A DNA stretch of 64,000 nucleotides from Pedobacter rhizosphaerae (GTDB lineage Bacteria > Bacteroidota > Bacteroidia > Sphingobacteriales > Sphingobacteriaceae). A program made the translations under genes and the position numbers. The stretch is taken from assembly GCF_900111155.1 (NCBI RefSeq), contig NZ_FOGG01000002.1, positions 156,026 through 220,025 of the forward strand, written 5' to 3'. Shown piece by piece: positions 8,780 through 17,452 of the stretch; positions within the stretch are counted from its first letter, which is position 1, and every line of letters begins with the position of its first letter. A model generated the notes under the pieces. The model was not told the origin of the DNA. It worked only from the letters and a program-made list of their open reading frames with translations, and searched no databases.

Positions 8780-9532
8780 ATGTCATTATTAAAAAATAAA
8801 GTGGCCTTGGTTTCTGGAGCAGGATCTGGAATTGGCCGTGCAATTGCCATAACCTATGCAAAAGAAGGAGCCAAAGTTGTAGTAGCCGATATTAACGAAG
8901 AACATGCCGATGAGACTGTTAAAATTATTAAAGAAAATGGTGGTGAGGCCATTACGGTAAAGGCCGACTCTTCTAAAGCAGAAGAAAACAAAAGATTGGT
9001 AGAAGAAGTAGTATCAAAATATGGTCGTTTGGATATTGCCTGCAACAATGCCGGAATTGGAGGCCCGGCTAAACCAACCGGACGATACGAGTGTGAAGAA
9101 TGGGATCGCGTAATTGACCTGAACTTAAATGGTGTTTTTTATGCCTGCAAATATGAAATTGAACAGATGGAGAAAAATGGTGGAGGCGCAATCATTAATA
9201 TTGCCTCTATCCACGGACAGGTTGCGGCTCCAAATAGTCCGGCCTACACCGCCTCTAAACATGCAGTAGTGGGGCTTACCAAAAATATTGCTGCAGAGTA
9301 TGCCACCAAAAACATCAGGTGCAATGCCGTTGGGCCGGGTTATATAGAAACCCCTCTTCTTTCTGCTAATCTAAGTGATGAAGCGAAAAACGCAATCGCA
9401 GCAAAAAGCCCCATCAATAGGTTAGGAACTTCCCAGGAAATTGCAGATCTGGTTGCTTTTTTAAGTTCAGATAAATCATCATTTACCACCGGGAGCTACA
9501 TTATAGCAGATGGAGGATATACCGCAATATAA
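8780..9532 (+). CDS. SDR-family NAD(P)-dependent oxidoreductase
   Basis: A classical 250-residue short-chain dehydrogenase. It has a Rossmann glycine motif SGAGSGIG (about 12-19), an acidic ADI at the end of beta-2 that favours NAD over NADP, NNAG near 91, a catalytic Ser in IASIHG and the YTASK catalytic Tyr/Lys pair. The C terminus has the family's ADGGYTAI. The substrate is not predictable, though the sequence resembles the glucose/3-oxoacyl reductase-like group. It sits alone between two repeat arrays, with a Crp/Fnr regulator downstream on the same strand. Confidence 0.93.
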   Translation: MSLLKNKVALVSGAGSGIGRAIAITYAKEGAKVVVADINEEHADETVKIIKENGGEAITVKADSSKAEENKRLVEEVVSKYGRLDIACNNAGIGGPAKPTGRYECEEWDRVIDLNLNGVFYACKYEIEQMEKNGGGAIINIASIHGQVAAPNSPAYTASKHAVVGLTKNIAAEYATKNIRCNAVGPGYIETPLLSANLSDEAKNAIAAKSPINRLGTSQEIADLVAFLSSDKSSFTTGSYIIADGGYTAI

Positions 9533-9589
9533 ATAGCGTTGGAAGCTGGACTAAACTTCGGTTGAGCTCCATCTTCCATCATACTCCCC

Positions 9590-10052
9590 TACGTTTAAAT
9601 TAATGTAAAATGTAGTGATGGAAAATGGCCCCTGCACCCCCATCCCACACATCTTGCATTCTTAACGCGTTTGTACTTCTAACAATGGAAAATGTGGTGA
9701 TGGAAAAGGGAAACTGCTATCGCTATTAAGTCCATCTTCAATCCTCCCATCTTACATCTAGCCCACCCTTTCCTCTTACATAATCTGCGTGATAGAAAAT
9801 GGGCTTTGCAATCGCTAATAAGTCCATCTTATATCCTCCCATCTTACATCTAGCCCACCCTTTCCTCTTACATAATCTGCGTGATGGAAAAGGGATCCCG
9901 TAATCGCTATTAAGTCCATCTTCCATCCTCCCATCTTACATCTAGTTCGCCCTTTCCCCTTACATAATCTGCGTGATGGAAAAGGGATCCGGCGATCGCT
10001 ATTAAGTCCATCTACCATTCTTCCCTCTTACATCCTTCCCTCTTACATCTAT
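9590..10052. repeat. Tandem ~95-bp pyrimidine-rich repeats (three to four copies)
   Basis: The stretch from about 9697 holds copies of a unit built from ATAATCTGCGTGATGGAAAA, a short variable part, TCGCTATTAAGTCCATCTTC and CATCTTACATCTAGCCCACC words. GATGGAA-type and TTCCATC-type words in the same unit can pair. Two frames stay open through the array on the reverse strand only because the unit repeats; I do not call them genes. The remainder of the gap to 10261 shows nothing I recognise. Confidence 0.8.
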
Positions 10053-10261
10053 CCTATCAAAATATTTTTCTATTTTTTCAAACCTTATAGTTGTAAACTT
10101 CGTATATTAAGTTCAAAACTAAACTCTCCTCGCATGAAAAAAGGCAAAATACATTATCTATCCAGGTAGAATTCTGATTCCAGAGATTATTAATCAGGCA
10201 TAACTTGGGTTGCCAGCCCTCATTATTTCACCTGCAGCATTTAAATTCATCCCATTAAATT

Positions 10262-10882
10262 ATGCAAACAATTATTTCGCCCCTAAATCCGCTGATATCG
10301 TTTTTTAAACAATATGGCACCATTTCAAGTGAATTCATCCATAAATTAGAGGAAGAATGTAGCTTTGTTACGGTAAAAAAAAACAAGCATATTTTATCTC
10401 CCATTGATAGCAATGCAGCGCTTTATTTCGTTACCAGTGGTATTGTTCGTGGCTTTATTAAAGAGGGTAGAAAAGATATTACTACCTGGTTTAGCTTTGG
10501 CAACGAAATTATCGGAGCCATTCGTCATCCACATGAAAACCCCGGACACTCGGTAGAATATCTCCATGCCTTAGAGGAATGTGAACTGATCAGAATTCCT
10601 TATACGTTAATCGATTTCCTTTACGCAAACTTTCAGGAAACCAATTTAATAGGCAGAAAACTTCTGGCACTGCAATATCACGAGGCTTCAGAGCGCTCAA
10701 TACTGGCCAGAATCCCTACAGCTGCCGGACGATACGATCGATTACTAAAAAATATGAGTGTTAATCTTAACCAAATCCCTTTGCGTTATTTGGCCAGTTT
10801 TCTGGGAATGCGGGTAGAAACGCTGAGTAGAATCAGGACTAAAAGCCACATGAACGATAAGGTAAAGCTGAATCAGGCCTAG
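10262..10882 (+). CDS. Crp/Fnr-family transcriptional regulator
   Basis: This 206-residue protein has an N-terminal cyclic-nucleotide-binding-like beta roll (KNKHILSPIDSNAALYFVTSGIVRGF at about 38-63) and a C-terminal winged helix-turn-helix (NQIPLRYLASFLGMRVETLSRIR at about 166-188). No cysteine cluster of the Fnr type is present, and the cNMP-contacting Arg/Glu pattern is degenerate, as is usual for the many Bacteroidota members. It follows the SDR gene at 8780 after 730 bp of repeats, so co-regulation is possible but not shown. Its ligand is unknown. Confidence 0.88.
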   Translation: MQTIISPLNPLISFFKQYGTISSEFIHKLEEECSFVTVKKNKHILSPIDSNAALYFVTSGIVRGFIKEGRKDITTWFSFGNEIIGAIRHPHENPGHSVEYLHALEECELIRIPYTLIDFLYANFQETNLIGRKLLALQYHEASERSILARIPTAAGRYDRLLKNMSVNLNQIPLRYLASFLGMRVETLSRIRTKSHMNDKVKLNQA

Positions 10883-10929
10883 GCATCCCCAGCTTTCAGA
10901 GTACCAACCTTTCACCTAAAATTAACTTG

Positions 10930-11060
10930 GTGTTATTTGGTGGTTAAAAATGTAAGATGGAGAGATGTAAAATGGAAAAAAACAAAGCTTAGTGGTAAAG
11001 TGAAACAACCTTATATTTCTTAGGTGCCTTAGGTGGTTAAAAATTTAATACTAGTAAATG
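10930..11060. repeat. Inverted copy of the 8280-8690 repeat core
   Basis: TTCTTAGGTGCCTTAGGTGG followed by TTAAAAAT (about 11018-11045) is the reverse complement of the repeat core at 8280-8690. A second partial GGTGGTTAAAAATGTAAGATGG precedes it at 10938. The two families thus bracket the SDR and Crp/Fnr genes in opposite orientation. Confidence 0.7.
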
Positions 11061-11170
11061 TAAAATGGCAATTAACCTGTTTCAATTGTCAACTTAATAC
11101 TTTCAAGCAAACAACTTTACCTAATATTAGGATAATTTTTATAGTTTTAGGCTTTACAAGTATAATCTAC

Positions 11171-12031
11171 ATGCCATTTACCCCATTGTCCAGAGCGCAG
11201 TTATCCGCCTTCAGAACTGAACTACAAGAACAGAAGAGCAGTCCGAGCGAGTGCTTTGCTACACTGCGCCGATTACAGGAGAGTTTTTCCAGAAATGTGG
11301 AGGAGCTGGCCATTATGGACTACAGTACATCGTTATTAGGTGCAGAAAGTCAGTACAACGAACTCAAGGGTGAATGTAAATCGGCATACCAAGCCTTAAA
11401 GCAGCAGCAAAAACAACTCGATGAACGAATATTAGCTGTAGAACAGAAACTTTATCTGGGCTTGCCTGAAGATTTGGTGGAAATGGAAAAAGTAATTACC
11501 GAGCAGGAATTTATCGTAGCGGATCAGGAAAGAATTAATCAGTTAGAGGAAAATATCCTGGAAGAAATGCGAAAGATTGATATTGATCATGGCAAACGCC
11601 TGGCAGTACTCGATCAATCTAAAGAGAACAGATCACTGCCTTTAAAATCCAAGCAAGAAGCTTTCCGTTTAAAGATTGATGGTGCAGAAAAGCAGTTGAG
11701 CTTTAAAACCAAGGTCTTTAGTTTGGCTCCAATTATTCTTATACCCATTTTAATTGATTTTATTGCTGTTAAAATTGGCATACAGCAATCGGGAGAAAGT
11801 CACTTCATTTTTTCACATTATGCATTTTTACTAAGCTTCCTCATCCTGGAGATATTTTTTGCAGAACGCCTTAAGCATTTTGCTGCCAACCGATTAAGCA
11901 AAGGGATTTGTTTAACTTTGCTATCAGAACTCGAAGCCTCATTAATAGAAAATGAACGTGAAATACAGAAGCTGGAGCAAAAATGCGGTATCAGCCTTCA
12001 TGATGTATTAATGGCTTATGAGGATCATTAA
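11171..12031 (+). CDS. Hypothetical coiled-coil membrane protein (286 aa)
   Basis: The frame is open from 11033, but its first 46 codons run through repeat sequence, so the ATG at 11171 (MPFTPLSRAQ) is the likelier start. Residues 10-175 are a long charged coiled coil, rich in Gln, Glu and Lys. Two hydrophobic segments follow (VFSLAPIILIPILIDFIAV and HYAFLLSFLILEIFFAE), then a second short coiled coil (LIENEREIQKLEQK). No family is recognised. A membrane-anchored scaffold or mechanosensing role would be speculation. It stands alone. Confidence 0.6.
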   Translation: MPFTPLSRAQLSAFRTELQEQKSSPSECFATLRRLQESFSRNVEELAIMDYSTSLLGAESQYNELKGECKSAYQALKQQQKQLDERILAVEQKLYLGLPEDLVEMEKVITEQEFIVADQERINQLEENILEEMRKIDIDHGKRLAVLDQSKENRSLPLKSKQEAFRLKIDGAEKQLSFKTKVFSLAPIILIPILIDFIAVKIGIQQSGESHFIFSHYAFLLSFLILEIFFAERLKHFAANRLSKGICLTLLSELEASLIENEREIQKLEQKCGISLHDVLMAYEDH

Positions 12032-12117
12032 ATAAGCCTTCACTATTTAAAATTAAAGGCTTCAGAAAAATGAAGTTTTCATGAAGAAATAAAGAAAAAG
12101 CACTCAATTTTTGTAGG

Positions 12118-12200
12118 TATACGAAAGTAATGTTACCTTAGCGCTTGAGAGCGTTAATTTAGATACGGGCGGAAAGGCATTAGTCTTCTGCCCGTTTTTT
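12118..12200 (+). ncRNA. Candidate small RNA with two stem-loops
   Basis: In the 312-bp gap between two genes lies a compact structured stretch. An 8-bp hairpin TTAGCGCT-tgag-AGCGTTAA (12138-12157, one G.U pair) is followed by a GC-rich terminator hairpin (CGGGCGGAA / TTCTGCCCG, 12166-12193) and six to seven T residues. It is about 90 bp past the preceding stop codon, and there is no reading frame. It may be an sRNA or just the trailer of the upstream gene; only a weak -7-like element precedes it. Confidence 0.35.
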
Positions 12201-12343
12201 GTTTCAACATATTTCCCAGCCTGATAACCACTACATCTCTAAATGCACGATCATTTATGCCTATTCTTCAGAACAAACAGGTAAACTTCTATTCATGTGC
12301 CAGCCAATCTAATCTCCATTCCGTTTTTTAGAGAGCCTGAATC

Positions 12344-13840
12344 TTACTTATTCTTAATTTCTTCCAGCAGTGCTGCAAGCGCTTTTACTTTATCTGGATG
12401 AGCTGTGGCCAGATTGTTCTTCTCCTCCTTATCCTTGCTTAAATCATATAGCTGTGCCGAACTCAAATTTCCTGTTTCAATGCCTACGAACTTAGCGTAA
12501 GCTGGGCCTGCTTGTGGGGTAATATATTTCCAATTATCTTTTATAATGGAAAGTGCCCCACCCTGCTCAACATATACCGATCTGCCTATCCTGTTTTTAC
12601 CAATAAAAGCATCCCATTGGTTTTCGCTATCTGTAGCCATTCCGTTAGGAATATTTTGTTGAAAAAGTGCTGCAAAAGACTTTAGAAAATCAATTTGTGA
12701 TACCAAGGCACCAGAAACAGCGGGTTTAATACCAGCAGGCCAATGAATGATAAAGGGTACGCGTGTTCCTCCTTCAAGCGCACTGTATTTTCCCCCTCTG
12801 AGAGTTCCGGTGGGCTTGTGTCCGTTTAAACGTGTTACTGCCTCATCCTGATAACCATCATCCAGTACCGGGCCATTGTCGCTGGTAAAGATGATCATGG
12901 TATTTTTAGCAATACCCCTGTTTTCCAATTCCTTCATAATTTCACCTACAGTCCAATCCAATTGCAAAATAGCGTCTCCCCTTGCGCCCAAACCACTTTT
13001 ATCTTTAAACATGGTGGCTGGCATACGGGGAACGTGTGGCTCCGTTAAGGCAAAATAAAGAAAAAACGGATCTTGGTTTTTAGCTGCTATAAATTCCTTT
13101 GCCTTGGCTAAAAAGGTAAGGGAAAGTTCCTCATCTGTCCACCGGGCCATCTTGCCACCGGTCATAAATCCAATTCTGCCTATGCCATTCACAATGGTAT
13201 TATCATGCCCTTGCTGTGGCGAGCTTTTCATTTTTAGTAATTCCGGATTTTCCTTTCCTGTAGGCTCATTACCAATCTTTTGCTGATAATTAACGGCAAT
13301 TGGATCTGTTTTATCCAAAGCCAATACACGATGATCTTCTACAAAAACGGTTGGTACCCGATCGGCTGTGGCCGGAAAAATGAACGAATAGCCAAAGCCC
13401 ACCTCGTTAGGTCCTGGTTTTATTTCTTCATTCCAGTTTTTCTCTACCTGCTCGCCCAAACCCAGGTGCCATTTACCTACAATAGCTGTTTGATAGCCAG
13501 CATCCTGAAAAACTTGAGGTAGAGTTTTACGGTTTCTGGGAATAATCAAAGCTGCATCACCCGGCAATATTCCCGTTCCCTTTTTACGCCATGGATATTC
13601 TCCTGTCATTAAAGCATACCTGGAAGGCGTGCAGGTGGCCGAAGTGGAATGTCCATTGGTAAAGCGTACTCCCCCAGCAGCCAGCTTCTCCAGATTAGGA
13701 GTTTTGATTTGGGTAGCCCCGTAGCAGCTCAGGTCTCCATAACCCAAATCGTCGGCACAAATTAATATGACGTTAGGCTTTTTCTGCGCGATGCCTTGCA
13801 GACAGAAAAAAGAGAGTAGAAGGAATAATGGAATTCTCAT
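12344..13840 (-). CDS. Sulfatase (arylsulfatase A / GalNAc-6-sulfatase type)
   Basis: A 498-residue exported sulfatase with signal peptide MRIPLFLLLSFFCLQGIAQ. The sulfatase signature CTPSR (Cys70-Arg74) marks the cysteine that is converted to formylglycine, and ALMTG follows it. Metal ligands are Asp30-Asp31 (CADD) near the N terminus and FTSDNGP near residue 320. GKWHLG at about 121 and HVPRMPA near 270 complete the active site. It would desulfate a sulfated glycan or arylsulfate. Neither an anaerobic maturase nor a plausible formylglycine-generating enzyme lies beside it; the SUMF1-like gene at 35286 lacks the catalytic cysteines. Confidence 0.93.
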   Translation of the reverse strand: MRIPLFLLLSFFCLQGIAQKKPNVILICADDLGYGDLSCYGATQIKTPNLEKLAAGGVRFTNGHSTSATCTPSRYALMTGEYPWRKKGTGILPGDAALIIPRNRKTLPQVFQDAGYQTAIVGKWHLGLGEQVEKNWNEEIKPGPNEVGFGYSFIFPATADRVPTVFVEDHRVLALDKTDPIAVNYQQKIGNEPTGKENPELLKMKSSPQQGHDNTIVNGIGRIGFMTGGKMARWTDEELSLTFLAKAKEFIAAKNQDPFFLYFALTEPHVPRMPATMFKDKSGLGARGDAILQLDWTVGEIMKELENRGIAKNTMIIFTSDNGPVLDDGYQDEAVTRLNGHKPTGTLRGGKYSALEGGTRVPFIIHWPAGIKPAVSGALVSQIDFLKSFAALFQQNIPNGMATDSENQWDAFIGKNRIGRSVYVEQGGALSIIKDNWKYITPQAGPAYAKFVGIETGNLSSAQLYDLSKDKEEKNNLATAHPDKVKALAALLEEIKNK

Positions 13841-14260
13841 TTAATTCAGGTTAGGTTAAACATGACAACTACTGGACAGCGCTTTTAAAAAAAATTACCC
13901 CTCATAGGATAAATTACTCCTGGCCAATTCCAGTTGTTTACAACCAATATAAAGGATTCGCGGAGAATAAAACACAATGCAAACAGATAATTGCTGCGCA
14001 AACGTTTGATATAGAGCATGAGGAAGAAGGAGCAAGGAGCAAGGAACAAGGAGCAAGGAGCAAAGAGTGAGGAGGAAAAAGGAGAAATTCTGGCCGGAAG
14101 ATCAGGTATTCAAAAACTGATAAATATGAATCGTGCAAAGAAAGAATTTTAACCTTTTTGAGCATCTTTGTTCATTATTAAAATTATTTGGAGATGATTA
14201 GAACATTCTCTAACTTTCTTAAAGAAACCAAACATTTGTTCACCCTTATTCTGTAAAAAT
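13841..14260. other. Intergenic region with a purine-rich short repeat
   Basis: Between divergent sulfatase and hydrolase genes. It contains a GGAGCAAGGA-type repeat at about 14028-14075. Apart from this I see no gene, RNA or clear promoter. Confidence 0.5.
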
Positions 14261-15094
14261 TTGCATCCCATAATCGTTAGAAACAATGTAAACGTCATTG
14301 GTGAAGGAAGCCAAGTGATTGTTTTTGCTCATGGTTTTGGCTGTGCCCAAAACTCCTGGAAATTTATTACAGACGCTTTTGTAAAAGACTACCGCTTAGT
14401 ATTATTTGATTACGTAGGTTCTGGAAACTCAGATGTAAGTCAATATGATTACCATAAATATTCTACCCTGGAGGGTTACGCTTGTGATGTGGTAGATATT
14501 ATTGAAGCACTAGACCTCAAGGATATTATTTTTGTTGGACATTCCGTAAGTAGCATGATCGGCATGATTGCGGCGCTGCAAAAGCCTGAGATCTTTAAAA
14601 AATTAGTCTTTATTGGGCCTTCTCCCCGTTACCTCAATGATAAAGAATATGTTGGCGGTTTCGAGATGAGCGATATTGAAGCGATATTCATGCAAATTGC
14701 CCAGGACTATGTTGGATGGACCAAAGCCATCTCTCCTGCAGTGATGCAGAACCTGCATCGGCCGGAGCTTAGCGACTTTTTGCAGGAATGTTTTGAGGCT
14801 ACAGACCCGAGCATTGCGCTCGCCTTTGCTATGGCTACATTTAAATCTGATAGCAGAGCTAAATTAAAACAGCTGAAAGTACCTAGCTTAACTTTACAGG
14901 GTGTAGATGATATTATGGTGCCACTTTCTGCGGGCGATTATATACAACAACATACCCCTAATAACTTTTTAAAAGTGATGAAGGCCACCGGGCATTTTCC
15001 GCATATTAGCGAACCAGAAGAAACCATTAGAGAAATTAAAAGTTTTATTGAAGGCAAATATGAAAAGAAAGCCAACAGAAATGTACTAACTTAA
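14261..15094 (+). CDS. rsbQ: RsbQ-like alpha/beta hydrolase
   Basis: The sequence follows Bacillus RsbQ closely along its length, including AHGFGCAQNSW, LFDYVGSGNSD, the nucleophile elbow GHSVS with Ser95, FIGPSPRYLND and GHFPHIS with the catalytic His. Asp in QGVDDIMVP completes the triad, so spacing matches RsbQ (Ser96, Asp219, His247) almost exactly. In Bacillus, RsbQ supplies a ligand to the PAS domain of phosphatase RsbP in energy-stress signalling. No RsbP is in the window; the neighbour is a receiver-HPt protein whose stop codon overlaps this one by 4 bp, convergently. The start codon is TTG at 14261, supported by alignment to the RsbQ N terminus. Confidence 0.85.
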   Translation: MHPIIVRNNVNVIGEGSQVIVFAHGFGCAQNSWKFITDAFVKDYRLVLFDYVGSGNSDVSQYDYHKYSTLEGYACDVVDIIEALDLKDIIFVGHSVSSMIGMIAALQKPEIFKKLVFIGPSPRYLNDKEYVGGFEMSDIEAIFMQIAQDYVGWTKAISPAVMQNLHRPELSDFLQECFEATDPSIALAFAMATFKSDSRAKLKQLKVPSLTLQGVDDIMVPLSAGDYIQQHTPNNFLKVMKATGHFPHISEPEETIREIKSFIEGKYEKKANRNVLT

Positions 15095-15858
15095 AAACCA
15101 GCAACTTTTAGATTCCATAAAAATTTAATCACCTCCATTTTTGCTGCTTCACAAATGTGATTGAGCTCGGATAATTTCAGACTAGCTTCTTGCCAGCTTA
15201 AATCCTTTTGACAGAGGTATTGAAGAATGATTTCTACCTGAATATCTAAACCCATAATATATAAGGTAGAGCGCAAATGATGTAGGGTTTTGTTAAACAA
15301 TAAGTGATTTTCCTCATGTAAATATTGTTTGAGTAACTCCAAATCAGTATTTACATGGTGAATAAACTTCTCTGCCATCTCCCTTTCATAATTCCTGTCA
15401 CCCAAACTCAACTCTTTCAAATAGCTTAAATTGATGGTGCTAAATGACTGATCAATCTCCTTAATCACAATTTCAGGATAGCCCAATTCCAAAAATTGAG
15501 TTAATACGCCTACAAAAGCAATTTTATCTATGGGGTAGGTAATGCAGGCATTCATACCAGCGATAAAGCATTTCTCCTTTGTTTCACTGATAGCATCGCG
15601 GGTAATCGCCACAATAGGCGTTACCAGTTTGTGCTTAAAACGTAAGCGGTTAGCTACAGCGTAGCCATCCCCTCCCCCTAATTCTGTGTTTAAAAATATC
15701 AGCCTGAATTGGTATATTTTCAGTGCATTTAAAGCTTCATCCTCACTGTCGACAAGTACAAAACCAGTTTCATATTCGGTCAAAAATCGGGATATAAACA
15801 ACTGATCAGCAACATCATCCACAATAACCAAAACCTCTATATTCTTCTTTATCGACAT
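15091..15858 (-). CDS. Degenerate receiver domain fused to an HPt domain
   Basis: Residues 7-125 form a response-regulator receiver fold with the acidic pair Asp14-Asp15 and the Thr86 position kept. The phosphoacceptor Asp is replaced by Asn57 (LIFLNTEL) and the conserved Lys by Tyr108 (ITYPID), so it should not be phosphorylated in the normal way. Residues 145-255 form an HPt-like helical bundle with His193 in HHLRSTLYIMG, where the histidine is spaced ten residues before Gly as in true HPt domains. It is probably a phosphorelay partner or a regulator of one. The gene is 13 bp downstream of the LytTR regulator on the same strand, so they are likely co-transcribed. Confidence 0.8.
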   Translation of the reverse strand: MSIKKNIEVLVIVDDVADQLFISRFLTEYETGFVLVDSEDEALNALKIYQFRLIFLNTELGGGDGYAVANRLRFKHKLVTPIVAITRDAISETKEKCFIAGMNACITYPIDKIAFVGVLTQFLELGYPEIVIKEIDQSFSTINLSYLKELSLGDRNYEREMAEKFIHHVNTDLELLKQYLHEENHLLFNKTLHHLRSTLYIMGLDIQVEIILQYLCQKDLSWQEASLKLSELNHICEAAKMEVIKFLWNLKVAGF

Positions 15859-15871
15859 CTGCCAGTTTGCA

Positions 15872-16567
15872 CTAAAGTATTTGCATCCGTTTATTTAAAG
15901 CTGCCCTGTAAGCATCAGAAACAGGCACAAAACCCTTATTTATAATTACTGTACTGCCTTCCATGGTGTCAATTTTATTTAAATTGATGATGAAAGAGCG
16001 GTGTATCCTGAAAAAAATATCGGCCGGTAATTTTTCCTCCACAGATTTTAAGCTGGAGTATATGGTATAAGTTTGATTGGATAGATAAATTTTTACATGA
16101 TCTCCTTTAGCTTCCAGGTAGTCAATATCCTTTAGCTTCAATCTTCTAATGGTTCCCGAATCACGAATAAAAACAAATTCATCCTGAACTGAACCTCCAA
16201 ATAAATTTTGATTCCTGAATATTTCTTTGGCTTTAAATACGGCCTTCAGAAAACGTTCTGCGGTTACCGGTTTGGTAATGAAATCGACCACGTTTAAATC
16301 AAAAGCATCAGCAGCATAATCACGATTAGCGGTAATCAAAATAATTAGTGGTTTGTTTTGTCCTAAAGCTCCAACCAGATCCATCCCCGATAGCCTGGGC
16401 ATTTCTATGTCAAGAAGCAATAAATCTATCTTAACCCTATTTAAAACCAGAAGCGCTTCGATCGCATCTTCACACTCGGCAACAAGATTTAACTCACTGT
16501 CAATCTTCATTAACTGTTTTAATATACTTCTGGCAACCTCATTATCGTCAACAATAAGACAGTTCAT
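15872..16567 (-). CDS. LytTR-family response regulator
   Basis: The start at the ATG 16567 gives MNCLIVDDNEV, the normal receiver start; the open frame extends upstream without support. The receiver is intact: Asp7-Asp8, phosphoacceptor Asp53 (LLLLDIEMP), Thr79 and Lys99 (TKP). Residues 125-231 are a LytTR DNA-binding domain (FIRDSGTIRRLKLKDIDYLEA, then FFRIHRSFIINLNKI). No histidine kinase lies nearby. It heads a two-gene unit with the receiver-HPt protein, which could pass or modulate phosphate. A matched pair of inverted sites in the divergent promoter region upstream suggests autoregulation. Confidence 0.9.
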   Translation of the reverse strand: MNCLIVDDNEVARSILKQLMKIDSELNLVAECEDAIEALLVLNRVKIDLLLLDIEMPRLSGMDLVGALGQNKPLIILITANRDYAADAFDLNVVDFITKPVTAERFLKAVFKAKEIFRNQNLFGGSVQDEFVFIRDSGTIRRLKLKDIDYLEAKGDHVKIYLSNQTYTIYSSLKSVEEKLPADIFFRIHRSFIINLNKIDTMEGSTVIINKGFVPVSDAYRAALNKRMQIL

Positions 16568-16631
16568 TTCTAGCGCGTTTCTAAAAATTAAATCTAAGTA
16601 TATGTGATTAGTATTATTAGAATGAATAACA

Positions 16632-16755
16632 ATGAACAAAATGAACAAATAATTATATTTGCAAAATCCAAATCACTCTCCACCACGTAAGTATGCCCTT
16701 TCACAGTGGCACAATGGCTTTACAATGTGTTTTAATGGCAATTCATTTTGTTCAT
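16632..16755. promoter_or_regulatory. Paired 14-bp inverted sites in a divergent promoter region
   Basis: ATGAACAAAATGAA at 16632-16645 and its exact reverse complement at 16742-16755 face each other across 96 bp, one in front of the LytTR gene and one in front of the M16-like gene. Each copy contains direct ATGAA/C words nine bases apart. Confidence 0.5.
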
Positions 16756-16800
16756 CACTAAATTTATTCAATAAAAAAGAAAATTAAAAAACAGAGTACA

Positions 16801-17427
16801 ATGCACTTATTCAAAACAATTTTATTATCCTCACTCACTGTTTTGGGCAGTTTGAGCGTAAAGTCACAGGAATTTAAAGAACCTGTAAACTTCAAATTAA
16901 AGAATGGAATGAACGTAATCGTTTCTGAGAACAAGCATTCTCCGAAAGCTTACGCCAGCTTCACCTTAGATGCAGCTGCATTCAAAAATGAGAAAGACGG
17001 AATCGTTGAATTATTAAATGCCGTATTGAATGAGGGAACTCAAAAAAAATCGCCCATCTCTTTTAAAGACAATAGCGGAAAACTGAACACTTCTTTCGCT
17101 GATTTCGATCAGGACTTCACCCATTTTGCTGCTTTAATTCAATCTGCAACAATCAATGAGCAATCTTTCAATAATGGAAAGGCGAAGTTACTGATGAGTT
17201 TAAAAGCTCAGGATTATGACTACGATCAACGTGTTAACGAGAACAGCATTGCCGCATTAACCATAGATGATGTTAAATCTTTTTATCATTCGATTACACC
17301 TGCTAAAACTTATTTAACCATCGCGGGGAACATTGAACTAGCTACTGCAAAATCTGCGGCTAAGAAAGCTTTTGGGAACTGGGCCGTTGCAGAAACAGAA
17401 ACTTCAGTTTTAGCACATTCAAAATAA
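16801..17427 (+). CDS. Short exported M16-peptidase-like protein without catalytic motif
   Basis: After a signal peptide (about 1-22) comes FKLKNGMNVIVSENKHSPKA, the characteristic opening of M16 (insulinase/MPP) domains. Where active members have HxxEH the sequence reads VELLNAVLNEGT, as in the non-catalytic M16 subunits. At the end LTIDDVKSFYHSITPAKTYL followed by AGNIELATAKSAAKKAFG is the typical domain-closing part. The protein has 208 residues and only one M16-like half, against about 430 for the family, so it is truncated or a compact binding version. The stop is followed by a terminator. Confidence 0.6.
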   Translation: MHLFKTILLSSLTVLGSLSVKSQEFKEPVNFKLKNGMNVIVSENKHSPKAYASFTLDAAAFKNEKDGIVELLNAVLNEGTQKKSPISFKDNSGKLNTSFADFDQDFTHFAALIQSATINEQSFNNGKAKLLMSLKAQDYDYDQRVNENSIAALTIDDVKSFYHSITPAKTYLTIAGNIELATAKSAAKKAFGNWAVAETETSVLAHSK

Positions 17428-17452
17428 TTGCCTTTTTTAAATATTAGTTCGG

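Noticed and set aside
9738..10018. Two reverse-strand frames of 62 and 67 codons
   Set aside because: They are open only because the tandem DNA repeat has no stop in that frame; the translated repeats have no protein character.
11033..11170. Upstream extension of the coiled-coil membrane protein
   Set aside because: The first 46 codons overlap the inverted repeat copy; the ATG at 11171 has normal protein character.
12344..13840. Sulfatase gene as part of a larger sulfated-glycan locus
   Set aside because: No SusCD, maturase or further glycan enzyme lies next to it; it appears isolated.
13938..14165. Reverse-strand frame of 75 codons between the sulfatase and the RsbQ-like gene
   Set aside because: It reads through the GGAGCAAGGA repeat and gives a Leu/Ser/Pro-rich low-complexity product.
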